DNA of 64,000 bases from Kitagawia praeruptora (lineage: Eukaryota; Streptophyta; Magnoliopsida; Apiales; Apiaceae). Below are positions 57,421 through 64,000 of this stretch, in pieces (position 1 is the first letter of the stretch; each line of letters opens with the position of its first letter). Under the pieces are notes generated by a model that worked only from the letters and a program-made list of their open reading frames with translations, had not been told where the DNA came from and searched no databases. The translations under genes were made by a program, and so were the position numbers. Location: NCBI GenBank assembly GCA_037693485.1, contig CM075345.1, positions 115,745,501 through 115,809,500 of the forward strand. The letters run 5' to 3'.

Positions 57421-57725
57421 ATTTTGATGAATTTTTAATAACAATTTAATATGTCAATTAATTATATATAAATAATAAAAAAAATTAACATAATTATAGA
57501 TATTAAAAAAGAAACTATGCATTGTACTTAATATTTATAATTGGTATAAATTAAGTTTGAAGTGAGTTTTTGCTCCGAGACCTTCTATAAATTTGGCCTA
57601 AGATTTAAGAATAATACAAAAAAGAGGTCAAAATCTCGAATACATTCTTCTTCTTGAATACATTCTTGAAGACAAAATACTGGAGAAATTATGCCAACAA
57701 GATTATACATATAGTAAACCCATTT
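57421..57725. other. Junction filler between units A and B
   Basis: A/T-rich sequence unrelated to the element. Left edge: CAAGAAGAAGGAATAGATTT repeats the RT text of 57328-57354. Right edge: two copies of CATTCTTGAAGACAAAATAC then tggagaaatt (57660 and 57738) precede the LTR remnant. tttctccagtatt on the left is the complement of aatactggagaaa on the right, so the filler sits between short inverted repeats. The identical filler recurs at 60339-60643. Confidence 0.75.
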
Positions 57726-58365
57726 AACTTCTCGAATACATTCTTGAAGACAAAATACTGGAGAAATTGTACAAGTCAGAAACCTACAACAAGCCAATGC
57801 ACTTTATGGACCTCAATCTGTAACGTGCTCCGGAAAGCCTACAAAGAAGCTTGGAGAGATATAGAAGAGACAAAGGGCTAAAGAAGTGGATCTGAACAGG
57901 CTTTGCAAAGTCAAATCTGTAACCGTTTGGACTCTTACTCAAATAGGATAGACAAACTAGAAAGTAATTTGTTTTAGCTACCTTATTTGTAGTAAGTAGG
58001 TTGTATCCATGTTCTATAAGGATACAGCCTCACTTCCTTAGCAATTAACTTTTGGTGAGTCAAGTTTTTCATATTCATTGTAAGCCATATCTCTCTGAGA
58101 AAAACGAAGCTGAGAATACTATCATTTGTATTCACAGATTGTAGCAACCTTTATCTAATAATACATTAGAGTAAAGTGATATTGTGACTTATGGTTGTTC
58201 TTTATCCGCACCTACATCTTTGCACACACAAACACTTATCTGCTACATAGACTCAACAAAGAAAAGTTCAAGAATCCATTCACCCCCCCTGTATTCTTTT
58301 ACTGTATTCTATACTCAACAAATGGTATCAGAGCAGGATGTTTATTCAAAAACAGAAAAACGATT

Positions 58366-60338
58366 ATGAGTTCGAATACACCAAAGACCACAGGAACGGT
58401 GAAAGTCCCTAAGTTTGACAAAGAAAACTACAACCTCTGGAAGATCAAGATGTAGTTGTTCATCAAAGCATCTCATCATTTGTATCCTGAGATTCTCAAG
58501 AATGGTCCATTTGTTCTCCAACAGGAGATCCCTGAAAAGACTGTTGGAACCATTACTATTCCAAGATCTTATGTAGCTAAGGATCCATCCAAATGGACAG
58601 AATTAGAAAAGGAGATGGTTGCCCTTGACAGTCACCTCATGTTGCTGATTATAGATTCTATGGACATGTCAATGTTTGCAAACATTGCTTCATGTACAAC
58701 TGCCAAAGAAATGTGGGATCACATTGAGGTGTTATGTGAAGGAACTGATGAGGTCAAAGAGAACAAGAAACAGATACTGGTCACACAATATGAAGCTTTC
58801 ATGGCACAGCCCAAGGAAAGCATCACTGAGATGTTTGAGAGATTTCACAAGCTAGTTACTGAGTTACAGATGAATGGCAAGGTTTACAGCACCAAGGAAT
58901 TGAACATGAAGTTTCTGCTATCTTCACCAAATCATCTAGAGCAAAGGGTCATTTCTCTAAGGGAAAGAGATTTGAACAAAATCACTTATGATGTGCTCTA
59001 TGAAGTTTTAAAGACTCATGAGCTTGAGTTGCTTCAGAAAAGGGCTATTCAAGCCAACCAAGGCAGAATGATAAATACATCATATGCCTTGATTGTCAAC
59101 AAATCTATTCAAGACCTAGAAGCATCTACAAGCCAACTGAGGATAGAGGAAGTGGTAGATGATGAAGAAACTGAAGCTGAGGTAAGTGAACCTGGTGAGG
59201 AGAAGGAGGAAGATGAGTTCTATACTCTTGAAGAACTAGATGGGATGGAAAACACTTCATATGCTTTCATGGGTAGAAAATTTCCAAACATCAGATTCAA
59301 GAGGAATCAACCCTTCAAACCCAAAACCCAAAACCATTCATTCAACAAGAACAAGGCACCTGTGAAACCAAACAAGACTAAGTTCAAAATCAGCCATGTG
59401 GATAGGTCATCTGTAAGGTGTTATAGATGCAATGACCTAGGGCATTTTGCCAGCGAATGCAAGAAGCCTAAAAAGAAGGATAGAGATTATCTTGAGCTCG
59501 AAGCTAAGTATGAGGCCCTTCTGAAAAAGCAGACACAAGGTAAGGCCTACATAGCTAAAGGGAAGTGTTGGGATGATTCTGACAGTGATGGAGAGGAACA
59601 AGAATTTTGCAATTATGCCTTGATGGCCAATTCCAAGGATGACACATCTCCATCAGATCCTCAGGTACCATCTCTCACTACTATAGACATGTCTGTTTAT
59701 GAGTATAAATGCATGATTGAACAACTATCTGTTGAGATGTTTAACATTCATACTAGTATGACTGCTGCTAATGAAGAGATTACTAAACTTCATAACTCCT
59801 CAAGGACAACAGACTCAGGGGGAGTTTCTCAAAGTCAAAACTCAGTGATCAATCAACAAGATCATGCTCACTTAGATGAAGCAACCTCGTCTAGATCAAA
59901 CCTTCCACCTTCAAGAAAATGGACCAGAGATCATCCTTTTGATTTAATCATTGGTGACTCAAACTCAAGAGTCCAAACTAGGAGGGCCACACAAGAAGAA
60001 TGCCTATACAGTAGTTTCCTGTCTCAAGAGGAACCTAAGAAAGTGGAAGATGCCCTTCTAGATCCAGATTGGGTCTTAGCAATGCAAGAAGAGCTAACCA
60101 ATTTGAGAGAAATAAAGTATGGAAGCTTATGCCCAAACCTGATGATAGAGGTATCATAGGTACCAAATGGGTTCTCAAGAATAAGACTGATGAAAATGGC
60201 ATAATTGTGAGGAACAAAGCTAGATTAGTGGCAAAGGGCTATTCTCAAGAAGAAGGAATAGATTTTGATGAAACTTTCTCCAGTATTCTTAATAATACTC
60301 AAGAATTTTTCTCCAGTATTCTCAAGAAGAAGGAATAG
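58366..60338 (+). pseudogene. Gag-RT fusion, copy B, broken by a stop and a frameshift
   Basis: Same fusion as in copy A. CAG to TAG at 58453 ends the frame after NLWKIKM (residue 30). A one-base loss near 60098 (gctaaccaa versus gctaaaccaa) shifts the RT part, so the last piece is read from about 60100 to 60338 in another frame. All other landmarks, including the CCHC knuckle, are kept. Confidence 0.88.
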
Positions 60339-60643
60339 ATTTTGATGAATTTTTAATAACAATTTAATATGTCAATTAATTATATATAAATAATAAAAAA
60401 AATTAACATAATTATAGATATTAAAAAAGAAACTATGCATTGTACTTAATATTTATAATTGGTATAAATTAAGTTTGAAGTGAGTTTTTGCTCCGAGACC
60501 TTCTATAAATTTGGCCTAAGATTTAAGAATAATACAAAAAAGAGGTCAAAATCTCGAATACATTCTTCTTCTTGAATACATTCTTGAAGACAAAATACTG
60601 GAGAAATTATGCCAACAAGATTATACATATAGTAAACCCATTT
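60339..60643. other. Junction filler between units B and C
   Basis: A copy of the filler at 57421-57725, including the inverted tttctccagtatt / aatactggagaaa flanks. Its repetition shows that the filler is part of the amplified unit. Confidence 0.75.
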
Positions 60644-61285
60644 AACTTCTCGAATACATTCTTGAAGACAAAATACTGGAGAAATTGTACAAGTCAGAAA
60701 CCTACAACAAGCCAATGCACTTTATGGACCTCAATCTGTAACGTGCTCTGGAAAGCCTACAAAGAAGCTTGGAGAGATATAGAAGAGACAAAGGGCTAAA
60801 GAAGTGGATCTGAACAGGCTTTGCAAAGTCAAATCTGTAACCGTTTGGACTCTTACTCAAATAGGATAGACAAACTAGAAAGTAATTTGTTTTAGCTACC
60901 TTATTTATAGTAAGTAGGTTGTATCCATGTTCTATAAGGATACAGCCTCACTTCCTTAGCAATTAACTTTTGGTGAGTCAAGTTTTTCATATTCATTGTA
61001 AGCCATATCTCTCTGAGAAAAATGAAGCTGAGAATACTATCATTTGTATTCACAGATTGTAGCAACCTTTATCTAATAATACATTAGAGTAAAGTGATAT
61101 TGTGACTTGTTGTTGTTCTTTATTCGCACCTACATCTTTGCACACACAAACACTTATCTGCTACACAGACTCAACAAAGAAAAGTTTAAGAATCCATTCA
61201 CCCCCCCTCTGTATTCTTTTACTGTATTCTATACTCAACAAGTGGTATCAGAGCAGGATGTTTATTCAAAAACAGAAAAACGATT

Positions 61286-63787
61286 ATGAGTTCGAATACA
61301 CCAAAGACCACAGGAACGGTGAAAGTCCCTAAGTTTGACAAAGAAAACTACAACCTCTGGAAGATCAAGATGCAGTTGTTCATCAAAGCATCTCATCATT
61401 TGTATCCTGAGATTCTCAAGAATGGTCCATTTGTTCCCCAACAGGAGATCCCTGAAAAGACTGGTGGAACCACTACTATTCCAAGATCTTATGTGGCTAA
61501 GGATCCATCCAAATGGACAGAATCAGAAAAGGAGATGGTTGCCCTTGACAGTCACCTCATGTTGCTGATTATAGATTCTATGGACATGTCAATGTTTGCA
61601 AACATTGCTTCATGTACAACTGCCAAAGAAATGTGGGATCACATTGAGGTGTTATGTGAAGGAACTGATGAGGTCAGAGAGAACAAGAAACAGATACTGG
61701 TCACACAGTATGAAGCTTTCATGGCACAGCCCAAGGAAAGCATCACTGAGATGTTTGAGAGATTTCACAAGCTAGTTACTGAGTTGCAGATGAATGGCAA
61801 GGTTTACAACACCAAGGAATTGAACATGAAGTTTCTGCTATCTTCACCAAATCATCTAGAGCAAAGGGTCATTTCTCTAAGGGAAAGAGATTTGAACAAA
61901 ATCACTTATGATGTGCTCTATGAAGTTTTAAAGACTCATGAGCTTGAGTTGCTTCAGAAAAGGGCTATTCAAGCCAACCAAGGCAGAATGATAAATACAT
62001 CATATGCCTTGATTGTCAACAAATCTATTCAAGACCTAGAAGCATCTACAAGCCAACTGAGGATAGAGGAAGTGGTAGATGATGAAGAAACTGAAGCTGA
62101 GGTAAGTGAACCTGGTGAGGAGAAGGAGGAAGATGAGTTCTATACTCTTGAAGAACTAGATGGGATGGAAAACACTTCATATGCTTTCATGGCCAGAAAA
62201 TTTCCAAACATCAGATTCAAGAGGAATCAACCCTTCAAACCCAAAACCCAAAACCATTCATTCAACAAGAACAAGGCACCTGTGAAACCAAACAAGACTA
62301 AGTTCAAAATCAGCCATGTGGATAGGTCATCTGTAAGGTGTTATAGATGCAATGACCTAGGGCATTTTGCCAGCGAATGCAAGAAGCCTAAAAAGAAGGA
62401 TAGAGATTATCTTGAGCTCGAAGCTAAGTATGAGGCCCTTCTGAAAAAGCAGACACAAGGTAAGGCCTACATAGCTAAAGGGAAGTGTTGGGATGATTCT
62501 GACAGTGATGGAGAGGAACAAGAATTTTGCAATTATGCCTTGATGGCCAATTCCAAGGATAACACATCTCCATCAGATCCTCATGTACCATCTCTCACTA
62601 CTATAGACATGTCTGTTTATGAGTATAAAGGCATGATTGAACAACTATCTGTTGAGATGTTTAACATTCATACTAGTATGACTGCTGCTAATGAAGAGAT
62701 TACTAAACTGTCAACTAGAAATGAAATGTTAATAAAAAAGAATGAGGAACTTGAGCTAACTGCTATGCAAGTAGAAAACCTTAAGAAAGAAGTTGAATAT
62801 CTGCAGAATAAGGTTTTGTGTGCTAGTCAGATTGAAAAGGCTCTTAGGGATGAATTAGCTGAAAATGAATTCAAACTGAAAACTTTCAAGAAATCATCTG
62901 GTCTAGTGCAATCCTACTGTGAGAAAATTGAAGCTAAACCCAAGGCTGCTATTGGACTTGATTATGGCACTCTTAAATAGAGAAAAGGCTATGCTGTCAT
63001 TGAAGATGACACAGTTGTTCATGGGGAAGTGCCTCACATTTTGAAAAAGACTGAAAATCCAATTTTTAAAGAATCAATATTTGAAATTGATGAGAATGCC
63101 TTACTCATCAAGCAAATGTTGAATGATGAGGATGAGGCACAATCCAATGAACAACAAGCATCCTCTAAGAGTGAGAGTGTCAAGTCAAAAGCCAAGGAGC
63201 CAGTAGGTGATAGGTCAGGACCTAAGAAGTTTGTTAAGTTTGTTTCAGCTGGGAAGAGTGAATCAGAGAAGAAAGTGACTAAGAAGAGACAGAACAGAAA
63301 TGGCAAGTTAGGGATTAACAAAGATAATAACTATGCTTATATGCCTAATGCCCCTAGGAAAACTTGTCAGAACTGTTTCAGTACCAATCATCTAACTCAT
63401 GCATGCAAGAAACCTGTTGGTAGTGTGCCCAAACCTTTCTATGACTGCTCTGTGCCTCTAAGACATAGAGATGCACCATTTTGTGATAAATTCGACTGTA
63501 TGCCATGCAATATGAATGTTATGACTAGTTGTTTCAATTTGATATGGCAGTTCATTGATGGTTGTCTCAGTCACAATTCTCACACACACTACACAAGGTC
63601 AAAGTCTTCAAGTCCTCCTAAAGCTAGGAAGGTACCTCTGTCACCTAAGTCTGAGACCTCTGGTTCTAAGACTTCTAACAGTGACAAGAAGACTAACACC
63701 AAGAAAGTTGATAGGCATGTTGGATATGATAAAACTGTTTCTAAGTCACATGGACCCAAACTTGTTTGGGTACCAAAGGAGAAGTAA
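61286..63787 (+). pseudogene. Copia gag, copy C, with one in-frame stop
   Basis: The frame is open from MSSNTPKTTGTVKVPKFDK to a TAG at 62978-62980 (564 codons) and resumes in the same frame to TAA at 63785. It has the UBN2-type gag region, CCHC knuckle CYRCNDLGHFASEC, and a coiled-coil-like stretch ELTAMQVENLKKEVEYLQ followed by NKV, which copies A and B lack. A second knuckle, CQNCFSTNHLTHAC (63365-63406), fits C-x2-C-x4-H-x4-C. The total (~834 codons) is long for copia Gag and fits SIRE-like lineages; this is inference. It ends KLVWVPKEK just before the protease. Confidence 0.82.
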
Positions 63788-63804
63788 TACCTTTGTGTTT
63801 GCAG

Positions 63805-64000
63805 GGCAAAAAAAGTGAAAAGAAAGTCATGTGGATCTTGGACAGTGGATGCTCAAATCATATGACTGGTGATATGGCCCTGCTATCACAGTATGAGGAA
63901 AAGGCTGGCCCAATGGTTGCTTTTGGAGATGACGGCATGGGCAACACATTGGGATATGGCAAGTTAAAAGTTGGTAATGTCATCATTGAAGATGTAGCAC
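63805..64000 (+). CDS. Copia protease N-terminal part, cut by window end
   Basis: The frame GKKSEKKVMWILDSGCSNHM continues TGDMALLSQYEEKAG. DSG is the aspartic protease active site. It lies in a different frame from gag (one base back) beyond the gag stop at 63785, with a seven-A run at 63808-63814 nearby. Either a programmed shift or a mutation separates the two frames; the sequence alone does not decide. Confidence 0.75.

Larger units (their letters stand above)
54808..57725 (+). mobile_element. Tandem unit A: internally deleted Ty1/copia element
   Basis: The unit runs LTR 3' part, primer site, gag, a jump at about 56870 to the integrase-RT linker, the RT N-terminus, and then a 300-bp A/T-rich filler. 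It repeats as unit B with a period of about 2918 bp. Protease, integrase and most of reverse transcriptase are deleted. Differences from B and C are scattered single bases, so duplication is recent. Confidence 0.88.
57726..60643 (+). mobile_element. Tandem unit B: internally deleted Ty1/copia element
   Basis: Same structure as unit A. The LTR remnant (57726-58320, 595 bp) lacks its 5' part. Primer site at 58323. Several bases agree with copy C against A (for example KFDKENYN, where A has TFDNENYN; LELEAKYEALLKKQ, where A has LELKAKYEALLIKQ). Confidence 0.88.
60644..64000 (+). mobile_element. Tandem unit C: copia element with full gag, entering protease at window end
   Basis: LTR remnant 60644-61240, primer site 61243, gag from 61286. 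At about 62709 (actaaact) it continues into native sequence where A and B jump to the RT region. It therefore shows the undeleted parent structure. The protease begins at about 63805. The element runs off the window. Confidence 0.85.

Overview
This window is a gene-poor, AT-rich stretch of plant nuclear DNA made almost entirely of nested transposable elements. No intact host gene, tRNA, rRNA or CRISPR array was found. The retrotransposon types (Ty1/copia with initiator tRNA-Met primer sites, an L1-type LINE with DUF4283/CCHC and APE-RT-RNase H parts), CACTA, Helitron, Mutator, hAT, Tourist and Stowaway-like elements, and captured pieces of two plant genes point to a flowering plant, most likely a eudicot. 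Assigning a family would be a guess.

Layout: 1-902 is the end of a CACTA element. 977-1359 is a Mutator-type MITE. 2068-6923 is a 4.86 kb solo LTR with a perfect 5-bp target duplication. About 7988-9015 is an intronless retroposed sequence with a poly(A) tract. 11373-12100 is a ~172-bp tandem satellite that abuts a 5'-truncated, degenerate LINE (about 12350-17093). 17150-22522 is one CACTA-like element split by a second one (18076-22463), which carries spliced exons from a Gfo/Idh/MocA oxidoreductase joined to exons resembling the meiotic protein ASY1. 23589-27142 is a textbook Helitron. 28047-28362 is a Mutator-type MITE made of nested palindromes. 29818-33254 is a complete but coding-less LTR element, with three TA-flanked Stowaway-like elements nested inside. 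From 33.3 to 41.3 kb there are degenerate repeats and several small inverted-repeat elements.

41967-50992 is a minus-strand Ty1/copia element with unusual TA...TA LTR ends. It is broken by a second giant solo LTR (42564-46417, related to the first) and by an 81-bp CACTA-derived insertion. 51.1-53.2 kb holds three further inverted-repeat elements, and 53.6-53.9 kb is a LINE tail.

The right end (54.1-64.0 kb) is a direct tandem array with a period of about 2.92 kb. Two copies of an internally deleted copia element, in which gag is fused in frame to a piece of reverse transcriptase, are followed by a third copy that keeps the rest of gag and enters the protease at the window edge. The fusion ORF is open in the first copy and broken in the second.

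Because insertions interrupt one another, relative order can be read: copia 42-51 kb before its solo-LTR insertion; the outer CACTA before the inner one; the LTR element at 30-33 kb before its Stowaway insertions. Boundaries with target-site duplications are firm. Protein family names come from recognising motifs, not from searches.
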